Positions 1 through 7,252 of a stretch of DNA of 7,513 bases are shown here, one piece after another (position 1 is the stretch's first letter; the number at the start of each line of letters is the position of its first letter). The translations under genes and the position numbers were made by a program. Source of the DNA: 0-14-0-20-45-22 sp041645495 (lineage in GTDB: Bacteria > Fidelibacterota > UBA2242). The notes under the pieces were generated by a model. It was not told the DNA's origin. It was given only the letters and a program-made list of their open reading frames with translations, and made no database searches. The stretch covers positions 1 to 7,513 of the forward strand of contig JBAZPZ010000096.1 of assembly GCA_041645495.1 (NCBI GenBank), in the 5' to 3' direction.

Positions 1-144
1 CCAATGCCCAAACTTCAGGAGCGGTTCCCATTTGATGACGGCCAGCAGGAGGCCCACCGGAACCATAATGCCGGTGAATAACCACTGGAGCGAGTAACTG
101 CAACTACTTAAAACCACTGTCGGGAACGATCGAATTCTATTCAT
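1..144 (-). CDS. Partial membrane protein, N-terminal 48 residues only
   Basis: An open frame runs on the minus strand from an ATG at 142-144 to the window edge without a stop, giving 48 codons; the rest lies outside the window. The protein begins MNRIRSFPTVVLSSCSYSLQ. It then has one clear hydrophobic segment at about residues 21-38 (WLFTGIMVPVGLLLAVIK), with arginines before it, as expected for a membrane segment with its N-terminus in the cytoplasm. A promoter-like sequence sits about 33 bases upstream of the ATG, which supports this start. The ribosome binding site is weak (AGAAAG just before the ATG). I do not recognise the family from so short a piece. It appears to be transcribed separately from the methyltransferase gene upstream. 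Confidence 0.55.
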   Translation of the reverse strand, partial: MNRIRSFPTVVLSSCSYSLQWLFTGIMVPVGLLLAVIKWEPLLKFGHW

Positions 145-176
145 ATTCTTTCTATCGATTAACCAAGCGCCCGCAG

Positions 177-205
177 ATTCTAAGAAAAAGTGAGGGAATA
201 TTCAA
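177..205 (-). promoter_or_regulatory. Sigma70-like promoter for the partial membrane-protein gene
   Basis: Read on the minus strand, a -35 element TTGAAT (200-205) and a -10 element TAGAAT (177-182) are separated by exactly 17 bases. The -10 matches the consensus TATAAT at five of six positions and the -35 matches TTGACA at four of six. Transcription would start near position 170, giving a leader of roughly 26 bases before the ATG at 144. The stretch between the methyltransferase stop (251-253) and this promoter shows no strong hairpin followed by a T-run, so read-through from the upstream operon is also possible. Confidence 0.55.
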
Positions 206-250
206 TATGTATTTTTTCGATTTCAGACGGAAAAGATTCAAGACGAAGAT

Positions 251-1711
251 TTAAAGTCGGGTCAACCTGGTTACAACCTCGATATGCGGCGTATGAGGAA
301 AAAGATCGATCGGTTGAACGGATTCGATGCGGTAACCGCCCAGTTGATTTATGGTTTTGAGGTCGCGAACCTGCGTGGACGGATTGCAGGAAACGTAGAT
401 GATGCGGGATGGATTCAGCGGCAAAATGTCCTGAACAAGTTTGGGATGCATACCGACGCGCGGCGGGTCGATGACCAACACGTCCGGTGTCGGCAAATCA
501 TGAAGCAGTTCCGGGGATTTCCGGAACAACTGATCGAGATCGCCCAGAATGAACCGGGCGTTGTCGATGTTGTTTCGCGAGGCGTTTTCCATCGCGTCTT
601 GAATCGCCGACGGTACGATCTCGAAGCCGACGACCTGTTTAGCGGCGCTTGCTAAAAAGAGCGCGATACTTCCCGTTCCGCAGTACAAATCCCAGACCGT
701 TTCAGTCTTCCGGATATCGGTGGCGTCTCGAATGGTTTCGTATAATTTTTCCGCCATCCCGGTATTCGTCTGGAAGAACGAAGCGGGAGAAATCTTGAAT
801 GATAAACTGCCGAGTTTTTCTTCGATGGAATCCTGTCCGAAAAGCAGATTCGTTTTCTCGCCGATCGTCGTTCCGGAAACCGCCCGCGTGACCGTATTGA
901 CGACGGAGACAAGATTGGGAAGAGCCTTGCTCAACCCGGCGATCAAAGGTTCAAAGATTTTGGGCAAATCGTCGCGTGTGACGATATTGATCATCAAATT
1001 GCCGGTGTGTTCGCCTTTCCGGAGAACCAGATGCCTTAAGAAACCGTCGTGTCGGATGGCGTCGAAAGCGGGGAGGCGGTTTTCGAGGGCGAAAGCGCGA
1101 ACCAACCGGAGAACCGTCGGCGTCTCTTCCGGGGCAATCAGACAATCGTCGATGTCGATGGCTTTCATGTAGTTGCCCGGAACGCGCAGGCCGAGTGCAA
1201 AATCTTCCGGTTTTTCGGCGTCGGTCTGTCCGATTCGCCATCGTCGGTTGGAAAATGCAAATTCCATTTTATTGCGATAGCGAAATGTCTTTTCCGAAGG
1301 AATTGTCGGCCGAACTTCGACGTCCGCAAATTGTCCGAGATGCTGGTAGATTTCGACGATCTGCCGATGGAAATATTCGGTTTGCGCTTGATAAGAAATG
1401 TTCTGATGTTTACAGCCGCCGCAATGATGAAAATACGGGCAAAGCGCCGGAATTTCCTGCTCGCCCGGTTTGATGACCTCGCGTATTTTGGCTTCGGCAA
1501 AAGTCGATTTCGCCTGCGTGATCTGAGCGCTCACGATCTGTCCCGGAACCGCTTCGTTGCCGACGAAAATGATATAATCGTCAACGCTGGCAATGCCCGC
1601 GCCGCCGAAAGCCAGCCGATCGATCTTCAACTCGATAATTTGATTTTTACGAACGGGACGCGTATCATAGCGATCGGTTGAATTTGAATTGGCGGATGTA
1701 GGAGTGTTCAT
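251..1711 (-). CDS. rlmD: 23S rRNA (uracil-C5)-methyltransferase, RlmD/RumA family
   Basis: A cytoplasmic enzyme predicted to transfer a methyl group from S-adenosylmethionine to carbon 5 of a uracil in 23S rRNA (U1939 in E. coli numbering for RlmD). The 486 residues compare with about 433 in E. coli RumA. A TRAM-type RNA-binding beta-barrel lies at about 22-81. The four iron-sulfur ligands are visible: Cys91, Cys97 and Cys100 (CPYFHHCGGC), and Cys190. The SAM-binding loop is DLYCGTGSIAL (341-351), with SFFQTN before it (311-316). DPPRVG is at 415-420. The catalytic nucleophile is Cys442 in YVSCNPS, and the C-terminal conserved Glu is Glu478 in PHIEVV. All key residues are intact. It is the last gene of the operon, 16 bases after the GAF/HD-GYP stop. 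No Shine-Dalgarno sequence precedes the ATG, which suggests translational coupling. The exact target uracil cannot be told from sequence; RlmC or dual RlmCD specificity remains possible. Confidence 0.92.
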   Translation of the reverse strand: MNTPTSANSNSTDRYDTRPVRKNQIIELKIDRLAFGGAGIASVDDYIIFVGNEAVPGQIVSAQITQAKSTFAEAKIREVIKPGEQEIPALCPYFHHCGGCKHQNISYQAQTEYFHRQIVEIYQHLGQFADVEVRPTIPSEKTFRYRNKMEFAFSNRRWRIGQTDAEKPEDFALGLRVPGNYMKAIDIDDCLIAPEETPTVLRLVRAFALENRLPAFDAIRHDGFLRHLVLRKGEHTGNLMINIVTRDDLPKIFEPLIAGLSKALPNLVSVVNTVTRAVSGTTIGEKTNLLFGQDSIEEKLGSLSFKISPASFFQTNTGMAEKLYETIRDATDIRKTETVWDLYCGTGSIALFLASAAKQVVGFEIVPSAIQDAMENASRNNIDNARFILGDLDQLFRKSPELLHDLPTPDVLVIDPPRVGMHPKLVQDILPLNPSRIIYVSCNPSTQVRDLKTINQLGGYRIESVQPIDLFPHTPHIEVVTRLTRL

Positions 1712-1727
1712 GCGAATCGGAAGACCG

Positions 1728-3428
1728 TTAAAAAGTAATATTCACGTCGTCGATCTGGGAAGAATCCATGAATTTTTGTGCGTAGGCGAGATAGATTTTC
1801 TTCTCGACGAAAATCCTGAAAAGTTCCGGATCGATGTGGCGGTCTTTGGCCATGAACATCATGATCTTCATCGCTTCCGACAGCGTTTTGCCTTTTTTGT
1901 ATGGACGGTCTTTCGCGGTCAGCGCCTCGAAAATGTCAGCCAGCGCCATGATCTTGGACTGCGGCGTCAGCGTTTCTTCGGTCAAATGATTCGGATAGCC
2001 GGTGCCGTCGAGTTTTTCATGATGTGCGCCGGCGATCTCCGGAATACGGCGGAGTTTTTTAGGATAAGGTAATTTTTCAAGCATTTTAATCGTCACGACG
2101 ACGTGGTTGTTGATGATCTGGCGCTCCTTTTCGGTCAACGTTCCGCGCTGGATGCTGAGATTCGTCACTTCGTCGTCGTTCAGGATCGGTTCGACCGAAT
2201 TCTCAACCGCGATTCGGTTCTCTGAAATTTGCCGGATTTTGGCGATTTTTTCCGGCGCCATGAATTCGCCGCCCGTGTTCGCGGTCTTGACGAACTGGTA
2301 GTCAGCCTCGATTTGCCGGATTCGTTCCTGTAATTCGTTATCGATCTGACTGAAATCGCCTATTCCGGCGGCTTTGAGTTTTTCTTTGAGAAAGGCGATC
2401 GTCGCGTCGCGCTTGAGGATTTCGAATCTGGCCTGAACGGTGTTCAACCGATCGTAAATCGTTTCGAGTTTGGTGGATTTATCGACGACATATTCGGGTG
2501 TGGTAATCTTGCCGACGTCGTGCATCCACGAGGCGATCCGCAATTCTTTGAGGTTGTCGGCGTCGAACCGGACGTCGGCGTATTTTCCGGTATCGATGGT
2601 ATTGATTTCCTGTGCGATCATCATCGTCAGTTCGGCGACGCGCTGAATATGACCGGCCGTGTAGGGCGATTTTTCGTCGATGGCGGACGCGATGACCTGA
2701 ATGAACGATTCGAACAATTTTTCGAGGTCGTGAATCAGGCGCGTATTGGTGATGGAAACCGCCGCCTGAGAAGCGAGCGAAACGATGAGTTCCTCCGCGG
2801 CGTGCGAAAAGGGAATGACCTCGCCCGAGAGATGATCGATGGCGTTGAGAATCTGCACGACACCGATGATCTCGTTCTCATGATTTCGCATCGGAACGAC
2901 GAGCATGGATTTGGAGCGATAGCCGGTTTTGCTGTCGAAGGCGCGCGTGCCGGTAAAATCGAAACCTTTCACGTCGTACACGTCGGGAATGTTGACGGTC
3001 TGGCCGGTCAGGGCGACATGCGCGCAGACCATCGCATGATTCGGTGCGCCGTTTTCGAGGTACAGTTTGACCGGATACCAGTTGATCGGATTCGCCGATG
3101 TTCCGCCCATGCTGATCTTCAGTGAGTTCGTTTTGACGATCTCGAACCGCAGGTTTTTTTGATCGTCGTTCATCATGTACAGCGTTCCGGCGTCGGCGTT
3201 GGTGAACAACATGGCTTGCTCAAGAATCATCTGAAGAAGTTTCGGCAGGTCGTGTTCGGCGGAAAGCGCCGCGCCGATTTTGGATAAATCCCGAACCGTT
3301 TTGCAGAGCTGTGCGACGTAGGACCGGATTTCATCCGGACTCGCGGCCATCGCTACGGACAGGCGCGGATCGTCGGAAAACTCGCAGATCGGATTGGCTA
3401 TGTCACTCTTTTTTTCTTTGTTTATCAT
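1728..3428 (-). CDS. GAF domain plus HD-GYP domain protein, predicted cyclic di-GMP phosphodiesterase
   Basis: A soluble 566-residue signalling enzyme with no membrane segment. A GAF sensory domain spans about 50-230; its C-terminal part, GYRSKSMLVVPMRN followed by IIGVVQILNA, is typical of phosphodiesterase-type GAFs. An HD-GYP domain spans about 240-550. It has YTAGHIQRV (256-264), the HD pair His303-Asp304 with Lys307 in MHDVGKI, His442, HHEKLDGTGYP (469-479) and ALADIFEALTAKDRPYK (495-511). HD-GYP proteins hydrolyse cyclic di-GMP, and all expected metal-binding positions from the HD pair onward are present. Residue 256, four before His260, is Tyr rather than an acidic residue, which may point to a two-metal site; this is inference. 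About 100 extra residues (roughly 315-430), mostly helical-looking, separate the HD pair from His442. The start overlaps the protease stop as ATGA (3425-3428), with no clear Shine-Dalgarno sequence, so translation is probably coupled. The GAF ligand is unknown. Confidence 0.9.
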   Translation of the reverse strand: MINKEKKSDIANPICEFSDDPRLSVAMAASPDEIRSYVAQLCKTVRDLSKIGAALSAEHDLPKLLQMILEQAMLFTNADAGTLYMMNDDQKNLRFEIVKTNSLKISMGGTSANPINWYPVKLYLENGAPNHAMVCAHVALTGQTVNIPDVYDVKGFDFTGTRAFDSKTGYRSKSMLVVPMRNHENEIIGVVQILNAIDHLSGEVIPFSHAAEELIVSLASQAAVSITNTRLIHDLEKLFESFIQVIASAIDEKSPYTAGHIQRVAELTMMIAQEINTIDTGKYADVRFDADNLKELRIASWMHDVGKITTPEYVVDKSTKLETIYDRLNTVQARFEILKRDATIAFLKEKLKAAGIGDFSQIDNELQERIRQIEADYQFVKTANTGGEFMAPEKIAKIRQISENRIAVENSVEPILNDDEVTNLSIQRGTLTEKERQIINNHVVVTIKMLEKLPYPKKLRRIPEIAGAHHEKLDGTGYPNHLTEETLTPQSKIMALADIFEALTAKDRPYKKGKTLSEAMKIMMFMAKDRHIDPELFRIFVEKKIYLAYAQKFMDSSQIDDVNITF

Positions 3429-6400
3429 TGATTTTTATTTGAGTGAGATTTATCGATGAAACGTCTCGCATATTTCATCCATCCTGAATCTTTCTTTTCC
3501 GTCAATAGCCAGATCGTGCCCATGCCGATGAAAACCGCCATCAGTAAAGCGATCGCTCGCGCTTGAGACGATCCGGATTCGATGAGTTCGATGATGGTCT
3601 GAATGCCGCAAAAACCGATTCCCGTATAAAAATAGGATGGAATATTGTCTCGGAGAAAATAGATGACTCCGATTGAAATCCAGATGATAATCAGTCCGAA
3701 TGAAAGCGCATTCGCCAGATATCCCGTCACCGTCTGAATTCCTGTCGGTTGAAAAATGAGTGTCAATGCGCCGAGCATAAAAATCCGGTAAATCGGTTTT
3801 GACAAGCCGTTCGTCACCAGCCAGACGACGATTGCCAGAAATCCGCCCAGCGCAATTCCCCGGACGATCGGCGAGACGACGGCGGATATGAATGGCAGAG
3901 AATAAGATAGATAATGTGGTATCGAAAAAGTCGAGGCGAATTCCTGAGGCACATAGTTCGCAATGAGCCAGTAGCGGATTTGCATCACGCCGAGAATTCC
4001 CGCGATTACGACAACCGCTCCCCAAACCGCATCTTCGGAATTCAAAACGCGCTGTTCCTTTTTGAAAGAGTTACCGGTGGTTGGATACAAGACGAGAAAC
4101 GAAGCCATTATCAGAATCAATCCGCCTCCGAATCCCATGGCTTTGAAAATAGAAATGACGGCGTACGCGATCTTCCACACGCCAAACGACCAGCTGGTAT
4201 CGTAGTCGAGAGCGGCGTAACGTAAAGAGGTCATCTGATTGATGAAAATCAATGCCGCGAGAATCGTTGCGACGATAAGTGGCGTTTTCCAGCGGATCCT
4301 GAAACGATCGACTTTTTTCAAGATGACAGATACCGCCGCGAAAACAACGCCGACACCGGTTAATATCATGAGCCATAGCCGGATCGTTTGTGCCGTCGTT
4401 TGCTGCGTTTCGGTGCGAACCCACTCTTCGGGGAGTTTATACAGAATTTCAAAAGTCGAGACATCATCGCCCTTGACCACGCATTTGAGCCGGAGATGCG
4501 CATCTTCGACGTCGGCGGGGTGATCTTTATTGGATTCCCAGACGAACGTGAAATCCGTTCGGTTTTTCAATTTCACGGATGAAGATTCGACGAGATTGAA
4601 ATCACCCAAACGGTAATCTTGCTGGGTCAGATATTCCTCGGCTCGGAATCGGGCGCTTTCCAGACTCAGCGAGAAATCGGACGCATCTTCGTCCAGCGCA
4701 TGATCGAAACCGACGACCGCATTGTCCATCGGATGAATATAAATCTGGTATTCCTCTTTTTGGAGCGGCTTGAAAAAGCGAATGCTCCAGACGGATACGT
4801 TTTTTAGATTTTGGGCAAGAATCGTGTTCAGTTTTTGGGTGGAGGATTTTTCCAGAACATACTGACCTTGAAGGGATTCGTAGTAACTATCCAATCCGGC
4901 GGCGTACTGAAAACTCTCCGGATCGACGCCGCGTTTTGTTAAGAAAATTTTCGCGGTGTTGACGGCTTCGGCGGGTGAAACCGAATAACGGTAAAATTCT
5001 CCGATGCGCTCGACCGGCACAAAAAGAACCAGAACGAAAAGAAAAATGAGAAACAGACCGGTCTTTTTCCGTTTGACGGATAAAGATTCGTAGATATGCG
5101 GCGGCAGATGAATTTCGATGCTTTCCGTCTTGTGTGGTTCCGGCTCCGGATTTTGTGTCTCATTCAGTAAAGGCGTGATGTCGGAAAAAGTGCGTCGGCG
5201 AAAGTATGAGATCAGGTTGTAAATCACCGGAACGAGAATGATGAACGCGGAGGCGATCGCAGTGACGATCAAATACGGATCGCTTGTCTTGATCAGGATG
5301 AATGAGGTGTAAAGCGCGTCAACCGTGTAATGCCAGATCAGGACGGTCAGAATATCGAATTTAAGAAAGATGATCCCGATGAAAATACCGAACAATCCGA
5401 CTTCAAATCCGCGAATCCAGAAAGGTTGGTTGGGATAATTGGCGTGCGCAAAACCCCAGATCACCGCCGGAATCAAAACGGCCAGCGTCCGGGATTTCAG
5501 GATTTTTTCGAAAAACGGGATCGAGAACATTCGGAATGAAAATTCCTCGGTCACGGCTGGAAGGAAGCCGGTCAATAGCACAAAAAACCACGGAAAAACG
5601 GTATTCAGGACGTCCGAATACGAAATATCGGCCGGCGCCCAGACGCCATGATCTTTACCGATCAGGTAAAAAATCGTCTGAAACGCCATAAAAACGATGG
5701 CGAGTGAAATGCCGATAACGGCGCTCATCAGAAACGATTTACTCCGAATTCCCGGGAGAGTAAAGGTGCCGGTCAGTGAAAGTTTTTTCGGGTAGCGGCT
5801 TCTGTAAAGTGCCTCTCCGGCGCCCGTCACGATGAGGACGAGAATCCCGTAAAATATTGCCTGAAAGAAAGCTTTCAAGACGATCGATCCGTAAAAATTG
5901 CTCAGCGTTTGATTGGTGTCGAACTGAAACATCAAAACCGGGATTTCATTCAGGACGGAAAGTAACTGAAGCGTGAATGCGATCCCGCCGAAAATAAAAG
6001 CGGTTTTGAGATGCAAATTCTTTCGCGATAACTGCCGGAAAAACGCGACAAGCGCCGCTATGAGAATCAACGCGTAAAAGAAGAACGCGGCGAAGGAGGT
6101 GGTCGTGTTCAGGGAGCGCAGATGCTGATAGTCGCGTGTCCATTGCTCGGAAACTTTCAGATACTCGCGGAACTCGCCGATTTGATTTCCTTGAACTGTG
6201 ACATCGAAACGATAGGTTGCATCATGGATTTCGATGCCTCTTTTTTTGTAAGTGAACAGGTAATCGATGCGGTTCGGCTTGACCTGCGTTTTTTCTTCCA
6301 GAAATTCCCATCGTTTCAGGTCGATTTTAAGAATATCTGCCAGAAACCGGTTGCATTGCCGTTTGGCTTGATCGATTGAAATGCTCGGCGAGGCCGTCTC

Positions 6401-6811
6401 TTCCGGGATCGTATGCTCGAAAAGTGTAACGCTTCCGTCGGGAGAAATGTTGACTTTCAGTTCCTCTTTGGAGAGCGGTTTGAACCATCGGTTCGACCAC
6501 CGCCAGATTTTGAAATCCTCGTTAAGCAGACTTCTCGACTCCTCGATGCCGACCTCTTTTTCCAGAAAAGTCTTTGACTGATCGTCATAGTCGAAAGCGA
6601 CGGCGTGATGATAATCCAAAATTGAAATATCCATCCGCTGCAGGAATTGTTCGGCAACTTGCCGGGACTCTTTTCTGTCCACATCGAAGCGAATCGTCTG
6701 CTCTGGGAACGCCTTGCCGTAGTTTTTGTATTCAAAAAATCCGGCACCGATCAGACAGAGGAGGCTGATGAAAAGGAGAATTCGATCTTTAGGGCTCAGG
6801 CGCTGTTCCAT
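3425..6811 (-). CDS. Large polytopic membrane protein with CPBP intramembrane protease domain, internally duplicated
   Basis: An 1128-residue membrane protein. Each half has a first membrane helix (about 11-27; 584-600), a roughly 200-residue domain predicted outside the cytoplasm (about 30-238; 602-808) and then several membrane helices. The halves match clearly: WFKPLSKEELKV (109-120) against FFKPLQKEEYQI (679-690), and EQWTRDY (222-228) against EEWVRTE (795-801). The first half contains a CPBP (Abi/CAAX protease, glutamic intramembrane protease) domain at about 355-540: Glu422-Glu423 and Arg427 in TEEFSFRMF, His456 in WGFAHANYP, and His494 plus Asp498 in WHYTVDAL. The second half shows none of these residues at the matching places. 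A Pro/Glu-rich linker (about 541-580) flanked by RRR and KRKK joins the halves and is probably cytoplasmic. CPBP proteases cleave membrane or prenylated substrates; the substrate here is unknown. The paired outer domains look PepSY-like, with low certainty. It is the first gene of the operon, with only a weak ribosome binding site. Confidence 0.85.
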   Translation of the reverse strand: MEQRLSPKDRILLFISLLCLIGAGFFEYKNYGKAFPEQTIRFDVDRKESRQVAEQFLQRMDISILDYHHAVAFDYDDQSKTFLEKEVGIEESRSLLNEDFKIWRWSNRWFKPLSKEELKVNISPDGSVTLFEHTIPEETASPSISIDQAKRQCNRFLADILKIDLKRWEFLEEKTQVKPNRIDYLFTYKKRGIEIHDATYRFDVTVQGNQIGEFREYLKVSEQWTRDYQHLRSLNTTTSFAAFFFYALILIAALVAFFRQLSRKNLHLKTAFIFGGIAFTLQLLSVLNEIPVLMFQFDTNQTLSNFYGSIVLKAFFQAIFYGILVLIVTGAGEALYRSRYPKKLSLTGTFTLPGIRSKSFLMSAVIGISLAIVFMAFQTIFYLIGKDHGVWAPADISYSDVLNTVFPWFFVLLTGFLPAVTEEFSFRMFSIPFFEKILKSRTLAVLIPAVIWGFAHANYPNQPFWIRGFEVGLFGIFIGIIFLKFDILTVLIWHYTVDALYTSFILIKTSDPYLIVTAIASAFIILVPVIYNLISYFRRRTFSDITPLLNETQNPEPEPHKTESIEIHLPPHIYESLSVKRKKTGLFLIFLFVLVLFVPVERIGEFYRYSVSPAEAVNTAKIFLTKRGVDPESFQYAAGLDSYYESLQGQYVLEKSSTQKLNTILAQNLKNVSVWSIRFFKPLQKEEYQIYIHPMDNAVVGFDHALDEDASDFSLSLESARFRAEEYLTQQDYRLGDFNLVESSSVKLKNRTDFTFVWESNKDHPADVEDAHLRLKCVVKGDDVSTFEILYKLPEEWVRTETQQTTAQTIRLWLMILTGVGVVFAAVSVILKKVDRFRIRWKTPLIVATILAALIFINQMTSLRYAALDYDTSWSFGVWKIAYAVISIFKAMGFGGGLILIMASFLVLYPTTGNSFKKEQRVLNSEDAVWGAVVVIAGILGVMQIRYWLIANYVPQEFASTFSIPHYLSYSLPFISAVVSPIVRGIALGGFLAIVVWLVTNGLSKPIYRIFMLGALTLIFQPTGIQTVTGYLANALSFGLIIIWISIGVIYFLRDNIPSYFYTGIGFCGIQTIIELIESGSSQARAIALLMAVFIGMGTIWLLTEKKDSGWMKYARRFIDKSHSNKNQ

Positions 6812-6873
6812 AACTCGTTTAATTGGGTTTCATAACGACACTTGGTAAAATAATCGGAATTTCGATAAAAACA

Positions 6874-6901
6874 AAAGACTCCGTTGTAAAACGGAGTCTT
6901 T
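6874..6901 (-). terminator. Rho-independent terminator of the small repeat-protein gene
   Basis: A perfect 12-base-pair inverted repeat (AAAGACTCCGTT at 6874-6885 and its complement at 6890-6901) encloses a four-base loop. Read on the minus strand, the stem is followed by TGTTTTTATC, so the transcript would end in a U-rich tract, as in an intrinsic terminator. It lies 42 bases after the end of the 76-residue gene and 62 bases before the protease start, separating the two units. On the plus strand the following bases are less T-rich, so the orientation is clearly minus. Confidence 0.88.
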
Positions 6902-6943
6902 GAACATTTTTAAAAGAAAATAGTCGGTATAAAAAAAAGGGAA

Positions 6944-7174
6944 TTAGCCTTTTCTTCCGCGAGCCATTTTCGCACGGGAAACGTCGCCGGCTTTGTCCAC
7001 GAAGTAGAGATAACCTTTCTCTCTCTTCACGCCACATTTTGCCATAACGACTGCGCCGCCGCCTTTTTCGCCACCGCGCGCCATTTTCGAACGAGCCACA
7101 TCTCCATTCTTGTCAAGGTAGTAGAGGTAGCCCTTTTCCTTCTTGACGCCACATTTTGCAACTTTTTCTGCCAT
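6944..7174 (-). CDS. Small basic protein made of two tandem 30-residue repeats, function unknown
   Basis: A 76-residue protein built from two copies of one unit, residues 5-34 and 44-73, identical at 23 of 30 positions. Each copy reads AKCGVK, then EKGYLY, two hydrophobic residues, DK, GDV, and ends KMARG. A glycine-rich linker (34-40, GGEKGGG) joins them. The GYLY..DK.GDV pattern suggests a short beta-hairpin with a turn at the DK.GD segment. Each copy has one Cys (Cys8, Cys47). The protein is basic: I count 20 Lys/Arg against 8 Asp/Glu. There is no signal peptide or membrane segment. I recall similar small uncharacterised proteins ending in the KMARG motif in other bacteria, but cannot confirm this here. 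A near-consensus promoter, perfect ribosome binding site and strong terminator frame it, so it is a real single-gene unit and probably highly expressed. Nucleic-acid or ribosome binding would fit the charge but is speculation. Confidence 0.88.
   Translation of the reverse strand: MAEKVAKCGVKKEKGYLYYLDKNGDVARSKMARGGEKGGGAVVMAKCGVKREKGYLYFVDKAGDVSRAKMARGRKG
6956..7045 (-). repeat. Second copy of the 30-codon unit in the small protein
   Basis: This encodes residues 44-73. It pairs with the first copy at 7073-7162 at a period of 117 bases (39 codons). The protein identity is 23 of 30. The substitutions are mostly conservative (Lys/Arg, Tyr/Phe, Leu/Val, Ser/Ala), which suggests that both copies are under selection. 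Confidence 0.85.
7073..7162 (-). repeat. First copy of the 30-codon unit in the small protein
   Basis: This encodes residues 5-34 of the small basic protein and is the partner of the copy at 6956-7045. The stretch coding for AKCGV is nearly unchanged in both copies at the DNA level (gacgccacattttgc on the plus strand), which points to a tandem duplication within the gene. Confidence 0.85.
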
Positions 7175-7180
7175 GATAAA

Positions 7181-7188
7181 ACCTCCTT
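7181..7188 (-). promoter_or_regulatory. Consensus Shine-Dalgarno sequence
   Basis: On the minus strand AAGGAGGT lies six bases before the ATG at 7172-7174. This is a full-length match to the anti-Shine-Dalgarno sequence at good spacing and fixes the start of the small repeat protein. The three operon genes lack anything this strong. Confidence 0.92.
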
Positions 7189-7223
7189 ATTGATTAACTA
7201 CACAAACATCATTCGTTGACTAA

Positions 7224-7252
7224 ATGTTAATAGACAGAATTTTAAATGTCAA
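7224..7252 (-). promoter_or_regulatory. Strong sigma70-like promoter of the small repeat-protein gene
   Basis: On the minus strand a perfect -35 element TTGACA (7247-7252) and a -10 element TAACAT (7224-7229, four of six consensus positions) are 17 bases apart. The spacer is AT-rich. Transcription should start near 7217, giving a leader of about 43 bases that carries the Shine-Dalgarno sequence. I see no obvious riboswitch or attenuator in the leader. Confidence 0.75.

Noticed and set aside
1049..1681. 210-codon plus-strand open frame opposite the methyltransferase gene
   Set aside because: It is antisense to a fully motif-supported gene; its composition looks like a shadow of the other strand and no domain is seen.
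2520..3125. 201-codon plus-strand open frame opposite the GAF/HD-GYP gene
   Set aside because: It lies wholly antisense to a gene with clear domain motifs, its translation shows no recognisable family, and it has no ribosome binding site.
6819..6833. Tiny upstream frame (MKPN then stop) before the protease start
   Set aside because: Four codons without a ribosome binding site; too short to support as a leader peptide.
6819..7037. 72-codon minus-strand open frame overlapping the small repeat-protein gene and the terminator
   Set aside because: It reads the repeat gene in another frame, runs through the strong terminator and has no ribosome site of its own.
6944..7174. Direct repeats as a CRISPR-like or satellite array
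   Set aside because: There are only two copies; they keep the reading frame, carry conservative protein changes and encode a protein with full expression signals.
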